NCBI RefSeq assembly: GCF_030848395.1
Contig: NZ_JAVDBT010000011.1
Location: forward strand, 64,648 to 128,647
Direction of reading: 5' to 3'
DNA length: 64,000 nucleotides
Source of the DNA: Pseudogemmobacter lacusdianii
Lineage (GTDB): Bacteria; Pseudomonadota; Alphaproteobacteria; Rhodobacterales; Rhodobacteraceae
Below the pieces are notes generated by a model. The model was not told where the DNA came from and ran no database searches. It worked only from the letters and a program-made list of their open reading frames with translations. The position numbers were made by a program, and so were the translations under genes. Each line of letters begins with the position of its first letter. The stretch's first letter is position 1. Shown one piece after another: positions 35,603 to 44,670 of this stretch.

Positions 35603-36124
35603 TCACGGCTTTTCGTCCATTTGGCCGCAGACTTCTTCGGCGAGGCTCAGAAATGCCAGCCTGATTTCCTCTGGAAGGGAGAAATAGGCCTTCAGTATGC
35701 GATGCCGTTCCCCCATGCGTTGAAATGGCTGTAGTTCAGATAGCCTGTCGTCGCAGCTCTCGGTGAGTACTGACTCAAGGACTGCACAAGGCTCTACGGC
35801 CAATAGCGCTGTCACTCGCAACATGCGCTTAACGGACACGCTATTGCGGCCTGCTTCGTGCTTTTGCATTTGCTGATAGCTGATGCCGATCTCTTCAGAG
35901 ACATCCGACAGTGACAGCCCACGTCTTGTCCGCAGTTCTCTCAGTCTCGCTCCGAGGCGCGTATCAAAGTCTTGTAGATTGCCGTCCAACTCGGCCCACC
36001 CTTTGCCGGACAGAAGCGAATGCTGCGGTACGCCCCCGCAATCGCTTCCTGACCCATGATCGGGGAGTTGGAAAACCGAACCTGTCCGGTCCCTATGACC
36101 TTTAGCACCGGAGCGCCTGGACAT
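35603..36124 (-). CDS. XRE-family helix-turn-helix regulator
   Basis: Up to 173 residues. The HTH_3 domain lies at about 57-112 ('LRELRTRRGLSLSDVSEEIGISYQQMQKHEAG'; key helices at 72-90), followed by a C-terminal helical region. The first ~45 residues are low in conservation and may be untranslated; a TTG at 35989 preceded by GGGTGG is an alternative start. Cytoplasmic DNA-binding protein; targets unknown. Confidence 0.8.
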   Translation of the reverse strand: MSRRSGAKGHRDRTGSVFQLPDHGSGSDCGGVPQHSLLSGKGWAELDGNLQDFDTRLGARLRELRTRRGLSLSDVSEEIGISYQQMQKHEAGRNSVSVKRMLRVTALLAVEPCAVLESVLTESCDDRLSELQPFQRMGERHRILKAYFSLPEEIRLAFLSLAEEVCGQMDEKP

Positions 36125-36304
36125 ACGTCACAGGCTCCCCGACCGCATGGTCAAGGAATCGGCGCCGTTTCGGCCGACGCCAATACCGACAGGTTCAGGG
36201 GTTTCCACGCCCCAGGGACGACGCGTGGCGTCCCCAAGTGCAGTGTATCGGTTTCAGGGGGTTAGGAGCAAGATGGTGCGTTGACCGGTTCCAAGGTGAT
36301 CTGG

Positions 36305-36724
36305 TCAGGCGGCAGGGTCTTCGGTCGCGGGGGCAACTGGCGCGTCAGGCCCGAGCGACTCGCGCAGCTTTCGACCCGCCAGGTTCCAGTCGTGCCTGGG
36401 CTCATCCCAGCTTTGCGTCGAGGTGAGCTGGCGGTCCAGGTAATCGCGGAACTCTTGTTCACCGACCCGCAACTGGAATGTGTAGAGCCGATTGACGATT
36501 TCGTGCATCAAGTCACGCAGTTCGTCATCGCTGATCCTGGAAACCTCTGACCATGGGATCTCTCGGCCGTTGGCGTCGGTCACGATAACATCAGAGTAGT
36601 CCTCGGTAAGGCTGACCACTCCGGGGCCTGCATGCAGGGTTTCAAGACACGTATTACGAACACAGATCAGCGCCATGGCCTTGGACATGACAGAGGCAAT
36701 TTTGCGCTCAAGGTCGTTGGGCAT
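36305..36724 (-). CDS. Hypothetical cytoplasmic protein
   Basis: 139 residues from 'MPNDLERKIASVMSKAMAL' with GAGGAAG upstream; the longer frame to 36859 overlaps the H-NS gene and is unlikely. Acidic, mostly helical, with no domain I recognise. It lies 53 bases downstream of the H-NS-like gene on the same strand and may be co-expressed; typical of accessory regions in Rhodobacterales. Confidence 0.7.
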   Translation of the reverse strand: MPNDLERKIASVMSKAMALICVRNTCLETLHAGPGVVSLTEDYSDVIVTDANGREIPWSEVSRISDDELRDLMHEIVNRLYTFQLRVGEQEFRDYLDRQLTSTQSWDEPRHDWNLAGRKLRESLGPDAPVAPATEDPAA

Positions 36725-36777
36725 GGCTTCCTCGTCTCGCAATACGAGCGAGGGCCTATCGTTCCCCGCCCTGTTGA

Positions 36778-37095
36778 TTAGATAGCGAAATCTTCGAGCG
36801 ATTTTCCGGCGGCAAGCGCGTCGCCGATCCAGCCGGGTTTGCGTCCGCGCCCTGACCATGTCAGTTCCGGGTTTTCGGGATGGCGATACTTCGCGACCGA
36901 AGGAGAGCGCTTCCGGGTTGTTGCGGCTTCCGCGAGATCCTCGAAAGAATAGCCGAGTTCGCGGGCCAGCTCATCGACCTTGGCGCGGGCTTCGGCTTTA
37001 CGGCGCTCCTCAAAGGAAGAAATGGCCTTGGCCACCGATTTTTCCAGCTGCTTCAGTTCGCTTAGCGAGAAGGCGTCGAGGTTGATTTCGGTCAT
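36778..37095 (-). CDS. H-NS/HvrA-type nucleoid-associated protein
   Basis: 105 residues from 'MTEINLDAFSLSELKQLEK'. An N-terminal coiled coil (about 8-50) is followed by the C-terminal DNA-binding motif 'YRHPENPELTWSGRGRKPGW', which contains the H-NS 'W-GRGRKP' hook. It binds AT-rich DNA and silences or organises foreign DNA; plasmid and island copies are common. Confidence 0.93.
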   Translation of the reverse strand: MTEINLDAFSLSELKQLEKSVAKAISSFEERRKAEARAKVDELARELGYSFEDLAEAATTRKRSPSVAKYRHPENPELTWSGRGRKPGWIGDALAAGKSLEDFAI

Positions 37096-37200
37096 CAAAG
37101 TCCCCTTTGTACTGCAACACTGATAGGGCAGGGCGAGGTGACAGGCAATTCCCCAATGGGGGACATGGCCAGACATGGCTGTGTGGTCTAATGCTGCCGC

Positions 37201-37680
37201 ATGAGCAGAAGAAGAGAGCCCCGGCCATCCACGCGTACCATTGCGAGACGATCAGCATCTGGACTTCGCCGACCAGGCGGCGGGCGCCACTGGCCTTTCC
37301 AAAGTCTGGCCGTTCTTGGTTGCGTGTTGTTGTTTGGCTTTATGGCGGTGGAGCGCTTTCCCGAGCATCTCGGGGCGTTGCCGGAATTGACCGCCATTCG
37401 TGTGGTTGAAGGTCCGGTCAGACATATTCGCGACGGTGATACGATTGAGGTGGCGGGCACGCCTGTCCGGTTTGGATCCCTTGACTGTGCCGAGCGTGGA
37501 ACAGTGCGAGGCGATGCGGCTACCAGGCGGATGCGGGAGCTGGTTGCCGAGCAGCCCCTCACCTGCGCCCTGAATGGTCGCACCAGCTATGATCGCAGCA
37601 TCGGGCGCTGCACTTTGCCCGATGGGCGTGACGTGGCCGCACAGATGATCCGGGAAGGATTGTGCGGCCGATACTGGTGA
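37201..37680 (+). CDS. Membrane-anchored thermonuclease-like (SNase) protein
   Basis: 159 residues: an Arg-rich N terminus, one membrane helix (about 34-50), then an SNase fold with 'IRDGDTIEVAGTPVRFGSLDCAERG' (split over 76-100) and 'AAQMIREGLCGRYW' at the end. Catalytic-type residues Asp and Arg are present in part. It may cut DNA or RNA at the outer face of the membrane; such genes are common on conjugative plasmids. No clear Shine-Dalgarno. Confidence 0.85.
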   Translation: MSRRREPRPSTRTIARRSASGLRRPGGGRHWPFQSLAVLGCVLLFGFMAVERFPEHLGALPELTAIRVVEGPVRHIRDGDTIEVAGTPVRFGSLDCAERGTVRGDAATRRMRELVAEQPLTCALNGRTSYDRSIGRCTLPDGRDVAAQMIREGLCGRYW

Positions 37681-37727
37681 GGGCAGTCCTGTCGGATTCA
37701 GAGTGAGAGCGCGGGTGGTTTGCCCGT

Positions 37728-37781
37728 GACGGGTCCGGGCTGGAGGAGAGGCCTCCGGCGGCCCGTCGCGGAGTGACTGTC
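37728..37781 (+). promoter_or_regulatory. Structured 5' leader of the DUF932 gene
   Basis: Outer stem GACGGG (37728-37733) with CCCGTC (37762-37767); inner stem GCTGGAGG (37739-37746) with CCTCCGGC (37752-37759). The Shine-Dalgarno GGAG follows 2 bases after the outer stem. The same architecture, with base changes that keep pairing, precedes the ParB gene at 42446. Confidence 0.6.
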
Positions 37782-38978
37782 ATGAACAACATACAAATTC
37801 TGGAACCCGCGCGACCGGCGCGCGGCGGCTATAAGGTGGATGTCAGCCGGGGTGAGCGCAATGGCCGGGTGTCATCCGAATGGTTCAACCGGCCCGATGA
37901 TGAGCGCTATCTTTCGCTCGATGACCTCTGGGCCTCGGTCAAGGCGCGCTCGGAGCGCAGCACGTCCCGCATCGTCGAGACGGCGAAGATCCATGTCGAG
38001 GCCAGCCGTGACAATGCCGAGCGGCTGCAACTGATCCTGCCGAAAGCCGATGCGCCGCTGGCACCGACCCATTGGGCCTTTGGCCAGCTTGCAAGCTTGG
38101 TCGGCGCACCGGCCTCGTATCTGCGTCAACTGCCTGCGCCTCTGGCGGGGATTAATCTGCAGTATGGCCTCTCCGGCCATCGGGCCGAGCAGATCAAGAC
38201 CTTCGAGACCGAAGACGGCAGGACGGAACTGCGCGCGGTGACCGGCCCGGATTACGGGCGGATCTATGATCATGAGCTGGTCGAGGCGGTGCAGCGCATC
38301 GCGGGCAATGGCACCGGTGACACGCGCTGGAAAGTGCCGGGCAGGCTCGACTGGTCGACCGGGGTCTATAACCCGGACGTCGACATCACCCGCGACACGA
38401 CCACGCTCTATGCTTCGGACCGCGATGTGTTCCTCTTCCTCGTGGACGATCACAATCCCATCGAGGCGGGCAAGCTGCCCGACGGATCGCCGGATCTCTA
38501 CTTTCGCGGCTTCTACTGCTGGAACTCGGAGGTCGGGGCCAAGACACTCGGTATCGCCAGCTTCTATCTGCGTGCTGTGTGCCAGAACCGGAACATCTGG
38601 GGGCAGGAAGAATTCCAGGAGATCACCATCCGCCATTCGAAATACGCCGCCTCGCGGTTCGCCCATGAGGCGGCACCGGCGCTGACCCGCTTTGCCAATT
38701 CCTCGCCCTCGGGGTTCATCAACGGGATCAAGGCGGCCCGTCAGCAGATTGTGGCCCGGACGGATGAGGACCGGGAAGCCTTCCTGCGCAAGCGCGGCTT
38801 CTCGAAGCTCGAGGCGGGCAAGATCATCGACAAGGTGCTGGTGGAGGAGGGCCACCCGGCGGAGAGCATCTTCGACTTTGTTCAGGGGATCACGCGTCTC
38901 GCGCGGGACAAGACCCAGCAGGACACCCGGCTTGAGCTGGAGGGCAAGGCGAAGAAGCTGCTCGAGCGCGCGGGCTGA
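37782..38978 (+). CDS. DUF932 (phage/plasmid-like TIGR03299-type) protein
   Basis: 398 residues from the ATG at 37782 (an in-frame GTG lies 9 bases earlier). The DUF932 domain spans most of the protein ('YGRIYDHELVEAVQRI', 'TTLYASDRDVFLFLVDD', 'NSEVGAKTLGIASFYLRAVCQN'). Widespread on plasmids and phages; function unknown. A hairpin leader precedes it. Confidence 0.93.
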   Translation: MNNIQILEPARPARGGYKVDVSRGERNGRVSSEWFNRPDDERYLSLDDLWASVKARSERSTSRIVETAKIHVEASRDNAERLQLILPKADAPLAPTHWAFGQLASLVGAPASYLRQLPAPLAGINLQYGLSGHRAEQIKTFETEDGRTELRAVTGPDYGRIYDHELVEAVQRIAGNGTGDTRWKVPGRLDWSTGVYNPDVDITRDTTTLYASDRDVFLFLVDDHNPIEAGKLPDGSPDLYFRGFYCWNSEVGAKTLGIASFYLRAVCQNRNIWGQEEFQEITIRHSKYAASRFAHEAAPALTRFANSSPSGFINGIKAARQQIVARTDEDREAFLRKRGFSKLEAGKIIDKVLVEEGHPAESIFDFVQGITRLARDKTQQDTRLELEGKAKKLLERAG

Positions 38979-39010
38979 CAGCAGTCGCGCACCCATTCTT
39001 CCCATCATCG

Positions 39011-39045
39011 CGCGGCAGCCCGGCTCCTGGTTCTCGGTTGCCGCG
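39011..39045 (+). terminator. Hairpin between DUF932 and the next gene
   Basis: CGCGGCA (39011-39017) pairs with TGCCGCG (39039-39045), 33 bases after the DUF932 stop. No U tract; it could be a terminator or the leader structure of the 39123 gene. Confidence 0.4.
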
Positions 39046-39122
39046 TCCCTTCCCATTCCCGGCCCAAGCGCTCGCGGCTTTATAGATGCGGGCGGCGGGC
39101 TTCTCATCCCGAGAGACCCCTG

Positions 39123-39320
39123 ATGCAAACCTTCGACGAAAAAGTGGATACCGCTGTTTACGCCGCCTTCATGGCTCTTGGCCTTTCGGTTGCCACGAAT
39201 ATGGAGCTGGCGATCCGGCTCAACGACTTCATCACCCAGGAGTTCCAGTTCGTCGTGTGTGATGATGACGGTGATGGGGGGCGCAACGCATGCCAGCGGT
39301 CCCGGAGGGCGGGCCGATGA
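39123..39320 (+). CDS. Small hypothetical protein before radC
   Basis: 65 residues ('MQTFDEKVDTAVYAAFMAL' ... 'QEFQFVVCDDDGDGG'). No recognised domain. The stop overlaps the radC start (ATGA), suggesting coupled translation and a real gene. Confidence 0.6.
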   Translation: MQTFDEKVDTAVYAAFMALGLSVATNMELAIRLNDFITQEFQFVVCDDDGDGGRNACQRSRRAGR

Positions 39321-39757
39321 CTGAGCAGGAGAAAACTGTCATCCTTGAGGCGCGTGAGATTCTTGCGCGCTATTTCAACCAAAACCCGCTGCTGACCTCC
39401 TGGCAGGCTGTCCTGGACTATTGTGCCATCGCGGTACGGGGTGAGGTCGAGTGCTTTCATGTTCTCTACCTTGACCGAAAGAACCGGCTGATTTCCGATG
39501 TTCGGGTCTCGGTCGGCACCGTCGATCATGTGCCGGTGTATCCGCGCGAGGTGCTGAAATGTGCGCTTCTGATGAACGCATCGGCGCTGATCCTGGTCCA
39601 CAATCACCCCAGTGGTGATCCCGAACCGTCTGATGCCGACCTGAAGATGACGAAGGAGATCCAGAAGGGCTGCAAAACGCTGGGTCTTACCCTGCATGAC
39701 CACATCATCGTCGGGGCAGGGCGTGAGATCAGTCTGCGTGCTCGCGGTGATCTCTGA
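39317..39757 (+). CDS. radC: RadC-family JAB/MPN-domain protein
   Basis: 146 residues from the ATG overlapping the upstream stop. The JAMM metalloprotease-like motif 'LILVHNHPSGDPEPSDADL' is complete. Its length lacks the N-terminal HhH region of chromosomal RadC, as in plasmid and island copies. The once-proposed DNA-repair role is not supported; the function is unknown, and such genes often sit beside anti-restriction loci. Confidence 0.92.
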   Translation: MTEQEKTVILEAREILARYFNQNPLLTSWQAVLDYCAIAVRGEVECFHVLYLDRKNRLISDVRVSVGTVDHVPVYPREVLKCALLMNASALILVHNHPSGDPEPSDADLKMTKEIQKGCKTLGLTLHDHIIVGAGREISLRARGDL

Positions 39758-39869
39758 GCGACAGGTCGCCAAATACTCACCGGACACGGGTCTGGCTTGC
39801 CATCCTTCACCTGAAACGCCAGTCAGATACACCGTTAAGAATTGTAGCTGAATGACGGAGAAGAGCCGG

Positions 39870-40376
39870 ATGGTGGTTCCAAGTACAAAAGCCGAGCTAC
39901 TGGAAGCGATTGCGACGACATTTGATCGCCTCACCATCGATCTCGCGAGGGGTTGAACTGACCGTGCAAGGGAGGCATCACTCGCGGGGCACGCGGCGGG
40001 GACAATGATGAGCCCAGCCGATTTGGTAGCTTATCTGATCGGGTGGAACGATTTGGTGCTCAAGTGGCTGGATCGTGACGACCGGGGCGAGCCGGTCGAT
40101 TTTCCCGAGGCCGGGTTCAAATGGAATGAACTCGGTCTGCTGGCCCAGAAGTTCTACCGGGATCATGAGGCTTTGGATTGGGTCAGTCTGTTGGCACGCC
40201 TGACCGAGGCCAGGACCCGGCTGGTCGACACGATTTCCGCACGGTCCGACCCCGAACTCTACGGCGGGCCCTGGTATGGGAAATGGACGAAGGGCCGGAT
40301 GATCCAGTTCAATACGTCTTCTCCCTACGCCAATGCGCGAGTCCGGATTCGGAAGTGGCTCAAGGAGAAGGGCTGA
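39870..40376 (+). pseudogene. ClbS/DfsB-family protein with in-frame stop
   Basis: From the ATG at 39870 translation gives 'MVVPSTKAELLEAIATTFDRL' and reaches TGA at 39954-39956 after 28 codons. The same frame continues without a shift as 'TDRAREASLAGHAAGTMM', then 'VAYLIGWNDLVLKW', 'KWNELGLLAQKFY' and 'GRMIQFNTSSPYANAR', the full ClbS/DfsB (DUF1706) four-helix protein. A single nonsense codon thus breaks an otherwise intact gene; a restart at 40005 would lack the first helix. Homologue ClbS hydrolyses colibactin. Confidence 0.8.
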
Positions 40377-40446
40377 GAGCGATACAGCTCTCTGCTGCAA
40401 GGGGAAACCTGTCCATGCAGCAGAGGCGCCTGGTCTGCCTGTGGCC

Positions 40447-40725
40447 TCACGCTTTCAGCGCGTCTTTCACGGCCTTGGCAGGCGTAAAGGCCAGCTTCTT
40501 TGAGGCAGCAATGATCACGGTTGCGCCGGTGGCCGGGTTGCGGCCTTCGCGTTCGGCGGTTTCCTTGACCTTGAACTTGCCAAAACCGGGGATCGAGGTT
40601 TCTTCGCCGGCAATGGCGGCGTCGGTCACGGCTTTGAAGACCGCCTCGACGGCAGATTTGGCCTGAACCTTGGTCAGGCCATTCTCTTCCGCGACTTTGG
40701 CGGCGATATCGTTGGTCGTGGTCAT
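40447..40725 (-). CDS. HU-family DNA-binding protein
   Basis: 92 residues from 'MTTTNDIAAKVAEENGL' with AGGAG upstream. The bacterial histone-like signature 'GFGKFKVKETAEREGRNPATG' (residues 48-68) holds the Pro that intercalates into DNA. A nucleoid protein that bends DNA; an accessory copy, given the context. Confidence 0.95.
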   Translation of the reverse strand: MTTTNDIAAKVAEENGLTKVQAKSAVEAVFKAVTDAAIAGEETSIPGFGKFKVKETAEREGRNPATGATVIIAASKKLAFTPAKAVKDALKA

Positions 40726-40808
40726 ATGGGTCAGCTCCTGTTGGATCCCGATGACCATGTTAACTTTGGCGCAGGATCGTAATCTTGAATTTCACGCAGC
40801 GTGGACGT

Positions 40809-41330
40809 TCAAGCCGTTTCCTGCTTCTCTGCTGCTGGCAGGGCTTCGGCGTGCTCTGCCGCAGACGAAGCGTAATCACGCATGCGGCCTATGGTCTGCT
40901 GGCATGCCTCATCTGAGGCTTGCAGCGGGGTGCTCGCCAGTTGCCGGAGTGCGCTGATAGCCGCCTCCTTCGGTATCGGCTTTCCTGCCCCGAGGCCGAT
41001 TGTTCCGATCGGCTCGTTCGTCTGCATGAACATTTCCAACCAGGGGCCGACATAGTCCGTGCCATTGCCGAGCGGTGAAGCCGCCGTTGGCTCCAGTTCA
41101 TAGACCATCACGCATTCAACGCTCTTACCGTCTACGGTCGCCTGATAGCTGCCGAATGGGCGGCGCTCCAACATCCAGGACAGCGCGATCATCGGTGCGT
41201 TTTCCAGCGCCGCCGCCAGATCTTCGGCTCTGTCGATCTGCTGCGGCAGCAGATTGGTGTCGAGGCACCGCCATTGGCTGGTGGTGCCGGAATAATATGC
41301 AAGCAGATAGCGCATTGTCAGCATGCCCAT
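40809..41330 (-). CDS. Hypothetical protein
   Basis: 173 residues from 'MGMLTMRYLLAYYSGTTSQ'; starts at 41324 or 41315 are as likely, and none has a good ribosome-binding site. The N-terminal half looks like a compact alpha/beta domain ('FGSYQATVDGKSVECVMVYEL'), the C-terminal half is helical and Ala/Glu-rich. Unknown family. Confidence 0.55.
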   Translation of the reverse strand: MGMLTMRYLLAYYSGTTSQWRCLDTNLLPQQIDRAEDLAAALENAPMIALSWMLERRPFGSYQATVDGKSVECVMVYELEPTAASPLGNGTDYVGPWLEMFMQTNEPIGTIGLGAGKPIPKEAAISALRQLASTPLQASDEACQQTIGRMRDYASSAAEHAEALPAAEKQETA

Positions 41331-41461
41331 ATGTTCTTGTTGTCGCTGGCATCTTCGCCCGACCAGGAAGTAGGGAGCGCGTCTTCTGCTCGCAAGGATT
41401 TGCGGTGGGCCTTGGGCGGGATGCCGCCCAGGGGTATGTCGTCTTGCCTGCACGTACGGCA

Positions 41462-41740
41462 TTAACGCCGTGACAGCAGCCTGCCGAGCCAGCTGCTTTT
41501 GCCGTTGGCATTGCGCAGCTTCGACCGGGGCGACCTGGCAAGAACTTCGCGCCCCGCATCGGTCAGTTGGTAACGCTTTGCGCTTATGACCCTGAAGAGC
41601 CCGCGATCCGTCAGGCGCTCGGCGATCTGCTCTGTCTCCGGATCCGCGTCAGAACCGATCAGGGACAGGATATTTTCTGGCAGACCCTCAGCGTCGCGCA
41701 GAAGATCGAGCCATGAAGATGGCATTTCATCGTCCGACAA
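41462..41740 (-). CDS. Small protein with winged-helix-like segment
   Basis: 92 residues. The segment 'IAERLTDRGLFRVISAKRYQLTDAGREVL' (residues 38-66) resembles a winged helix-turn-helix; the tail is basic. No family assigned. May bind DNA. Confidence 0.5.
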   Translation of the reverse strand: MSDDEMPSSWLDLLRDAEGLPENILSLIGSDADPETEQIAERLTDRGLFRVISAKRYQLTDAGREVLARSPRSKLRNANGKSSWLGRLLSRR

Positions 41741-41810
41741 CGCACGGCTCCGGGGATGGCGGCGTGTCGGGCATCAGGTCATCTCGCAGCGCAGGCATAT
41801 CAACTCGCCC

Positions 41811-42260
41811 TCAGCGGACGACCAGCACCGGCACCGGGCTGTGGGCCAGCACTTCGGCGGTCTGGCTGCCGAGCAACAGACGACCAAGGCCACGCCGGCC
41901 GTGCGAGGACATGCAGATCAGGCTACAATCCCGCGCTTTCGCAGTCTCGACAATCGCCTCGGCAGGTTGGGCATTGGGGATATGCAGAACCTCGGCGACT
42001 ACACCGATCTTGTCCGCAGCTTCCTTCGCAGTTCTCAGGATGCCATCGGCCAGTTCCTTCTGGCTTTCCTCGAACCCGCCGCTGACCTCGATGGGTGCGA
42101 CCCATGCCCCGCCCGCGGCCGCTGCATAGATCGGGAAGGCTTCCGTGACGGTGACGATGGTCACCTTCGCGCCGAGGGTCTTGGCCAGCGTCAAGCCGTG
42201 GTCGAGGCCCTTGGTGGCGGTTTCCGATCCATCGGTGGAAATCAGGATGTGATGATACAT
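41811..42260 (-). CDS. Universal stress protein (UspA family)
   Basis: 149 residues from 'MYHHILISTDGSETA' (AAAGGA upstream). The ATP-binding motif 'MSSHGRRGLGRLLLGSQTAEVL' (residues 115-136) matches G-2X-G-9X-G-S/T. Cytoplasmic dimer, usually induced by stress. It is encoded divergently from the ParB leader. Confidence 0.92.
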   Translation of the reverse strand: MYHHILISTDGSETATKGLDHGLTLAKTLGAKVTIVTVTEAFPIYAAAAGGAWVAPIEVSGGFEESQKELADGILRTAKEAADKIGVVAEVLHIPNAQPAEAIVETAKARDCSLICMSSHGRRGLGRLLLGSQTAEVLAHSPVPVLVVR

Positions 42261-42445
42261 GATCATTCCTTTTGGCTGGCAGGGAAGATCTGGCGCATGG
42301 CGGGATCGTGATATTGTTGCACAGGCTTGCCCCCTGGCCAAGGAAATCCGTTCCAGATCAATGCCCGAGATGGGCTGGGCCTTTGGCCGTTCGACCGTTT
42401 CCTTGCCGCCGGTCAGGAGAGGGAGAGTGGGGAGGGGTTTTCCAT

Positions 42446-42502
42446 GACGGGTTGGTAGCCGGAGAGAGGGTCTCCCCGGCGCCCGTCCTCGGAGTATCTG
42501 AC
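42446..42502 (+). promoter_or_regulatory. Structured 5' leader of the ParB-like gene
   Basis: Outer stem GACGGG (42446-42451) with CCCGTC (42482-42487). Inner stem GGAGA (42461-42465) with TCTCC (42471-42475), extended by GCC/GGC. GGAG of the ribosome-binding site starts 3 bases later. It matches the leader of DUF932 in form. Confidence 0.6.
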
Positions 42503-44662
42503 ATGGCCACTGCCGTTCAGAAGATCACCCTGTCGTCCTCGCGCGACATTCCCTTCAACAAGCTGGTGCTGAGCCAGTCCAACGTCCGGCGCGTCAAGGC
42601 CGGCGTTTCGGTCGATGAACTGGCCGAGTCCATCGCCCGTCGCGGACTGATCCAGTCGCTGCATGTCCGCCCGGTTATGGGCGAGGATGGTACCGAGACC
42701 GGCATGGTCGAGGTGCCCGCCGGCGGTCGCCGCTTCCGGGCGCTGGAGGTGCTGGTGAAGCAGAAGCGCCTCGCCCAAACCGCCCCGGTCCCCTGCATCG
42801 TGTCCGACGCAACCGACGACGTGCTGATCGACGAGGTGTCGCTGGCCGAGAATATCGAGCGCGCACCGCTGCATCCGGTCGACCAGTTCCGCGCCTTCCA
42901 GGCCATGCGCGAGAAGGGCATGACCGAGGAGGCCATTGCGGCCGCCTTCTTCGTTGATGCCAAAGTGGTGAAACAGCGCTTGCGGCTGGTCTCGGTCGCG
43001 CCCGCGCTGCTCGAGATCTATGCCGAGGACGGCATGACGCTGGAGCAGCTGATGGCCTTCACCATCTCTTCGGACCATGAGCGCCAGGTTCAGGTCTGGG
43101 AGGCGGTGAAGGACAGCTGGTCGAAGGAACCCTACAACATCCGCCGCCTGCTGACCGAGACCACGGTGCGGGCCTCCGACAAGCGCGTCACCTTTGTCGG
43201 CATCGAGGCCTATGAGGCGGCGGGCGGCTATGTGCTGCGCGACCTCTTCCAGCAGGACGATGGCGGCTGGCTGCAGGATCCGGTGCTGCTCGACCGGCTG
43301 GTGAACGAGAAGCTGAAGGCCGAGGCCGAGATCATCGCCGCCGAGGGCTGGAAATGGATCGAGCTCGCGGTCAGCTTCCCCTACAGCCACGCCTATGGCA
43401 TGCGGCAGTTGATCGGCACCACGGTCGATCTGACCGAGGACGAGCGCGCCACCCGCGAGGCGCTGCGAGACGAATACGACCGGCTTGAGGCCGAATATGC
43501 GCAAGCTGAGGAATACCCCGATGAGGTCGATGCCCGGATGGGCGAGATCGAGAAGACCCTCGGCGCCTTCGAGATGCGGCCGATGATCTACGATCCGGCG
43601 CAGATGGCGCGGGCCGGGGTCTTCGTCAGCCTCGATGTCGATGGCACGCTGCTGATCGAGCGCGGTTACGTCCGGGCCGAGGATGAAGCACCGCTGGAAC
43701 CGGAGCCCGAGATCGTCGATCCCGAGACCGGCGAGGTGCTGCAGCGCGGCGAGCCGGAAACCTACCACCAGCGTGCGGTGATCAGCCTCGGAGGAGAGCC
43801 GGCGACTTCGCCCGAGGAGGAAGAAGACGAAGGCGAGGCGATCAAGCCTCTCCCCGAACGGCTGGTGATCGAACTGACGGCCCATCGGACACTGGCCCTT
43901 CGCGATGCTGTGGCGAATAGCCCGCGCATCGCGATGACCGCGCTCTTGCACCGGCTGGTGCTCGACTGCTTCGGCATCCGCAGCTCGGGCAATGCGCTGC
44001 AGGCCCGTGTCAGCGAAGTGCATCTGTCGGTGCAGGCTCCTGACCTTGGCGACTCGATCCCGGCGCAGGCCATCGACGAACGGCATGCGGCCTGGCGGGC
44101 GGATATCCCGCTTGATGACGGCGATGACCGTCTCTGGGACTGGCTGCACGATCTTGACGAGGCAAGCCGTCAGGCTCTGCTGGCGCATTGCCTAAGCTTC
44201 GGGGTCAACGCGCTCTATGAGCGACCGAACCCCTATAGCGGCAATGGCATCAGCCAGCATGGCCTGGATCGGCGGCTGCATGAAGCGGATCGGCTCGCGC
44301 GCATGACGGGTCTCGATCTGGTCGAAACGGGCTGGAAGCCGACGGTCGCCAATTACCTCGGTCGCGTCACCAAGGTGCGTATCCTGGATGCCGTGCGTGA
44401 AGGTGTCGGCGATCAGGCGGTGGAACTGATCGGTCATCTGAAGAAAGGCGAGATGGCGACGGAGGCCGAACGGCTGCTGGCAGGCAGCGGCTGGTTGCCG
44501 GAGCCGCTGCGGATGGAGGACCACGAGGCCTTTGCAGACTCGGCAGATGCCGACGGTTCCGAAGCGAACGCCTTGCCGGACTTCCTCTCGGGCGACAGCG
44601 AGGACGAAGAGCCCTCCGAAGATGAAGAGCAGAATCCGGGGCATCGCATCGCCGCAGAATGA
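42503..44662 (+). CDS. Large ParB/RepB/Spo0J-domain protein (plasmid accessory type)
   Basis: 719 residues from the ATG of 'MATAVQKITLSSSRDIPFN'. ParB N-terminal domain at about 15-115 with 'VPAGGRRFRALEVL' and 'LAENIERAPLHPVDQF', then a helix-turn-helix ('MTEEAIAAAFFVDAKVVKQRL'). A long, acidic, otherwise unassigned C-terminal part follows (about 220-719). No ParA gene is adjacent, and the size is twice that of partition ParB. It belongs to the large ParB-like proteins on alphaproteobacterial plasmids and islands; partition is not its likely job. Confidence 0.88.
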   Translation: MATAVQKITLSSSRDIPFNKLVLSQSNVRRVKAGVSVDELAESIARRGLIQSLHVRPVMGEDGTETGMVEVPAGGRRFRALEVLVKQKRLAQTAPVPCIVSDATDDVLIDEVSLAENIERAPLHPVDQFRAFQAMREKGMTEEAIAAAFFVDAKVVKQRLRLVSVAPALLEIYAEDGMTLEQLMAFTISSDHERQVQVWEAVKDSWSKEPYNIRRLLTETTVRASDKRVTFVGIEAYEAAGGYVLRDLFQQDDGGWLQDPVLLDRLVNEKLKAEAEIIAAEGWKWIELAVSFPYSHAYGMRQLIGTTVDLTEDERATREALRDEYDRLEAEYAQAEEYPDEVDARMGEIEKTLGAFEMRPMIYDPAQMARAGVFVSLDVDGTLLIERGYVRAEDEAPLEPEPEIVDPETGEVLQRGEPETYHQRAVISLGGEPATSPEEEEDEGEAIKPLPERLVIELTAHRTLALRDAVANSPRIAMTALLHRLVLDCFGIRSSGNALQARVSEVHLSVQAPDLGDSIPAQAIDERHAAWRADIPLDDGDDRLWDWLHDLDEASRQALLAHCLSFGVNALYERPNPYSGNGISQHGLDRRLHEADRLARMTGLDLVETGWKPTVANYLGRVTKVRILDAVREGVGDQAVELIGHLKKGEMATEAERLLAGSGWLPEPLRMEDHEAFADSADADGSEANALPDFLSGDSEDEEPSEDEEQNPGHRIAAE

Positions 44663-44670
44663 CCAGTCCC

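Noticed and set aside
42503-44662. Chromosome/plasmid partition locus and origin of replication
   Set aside because: No ParA, no parS-like palindromes and no replication initiator are adjacent; the protein is far longer than partition ParB.
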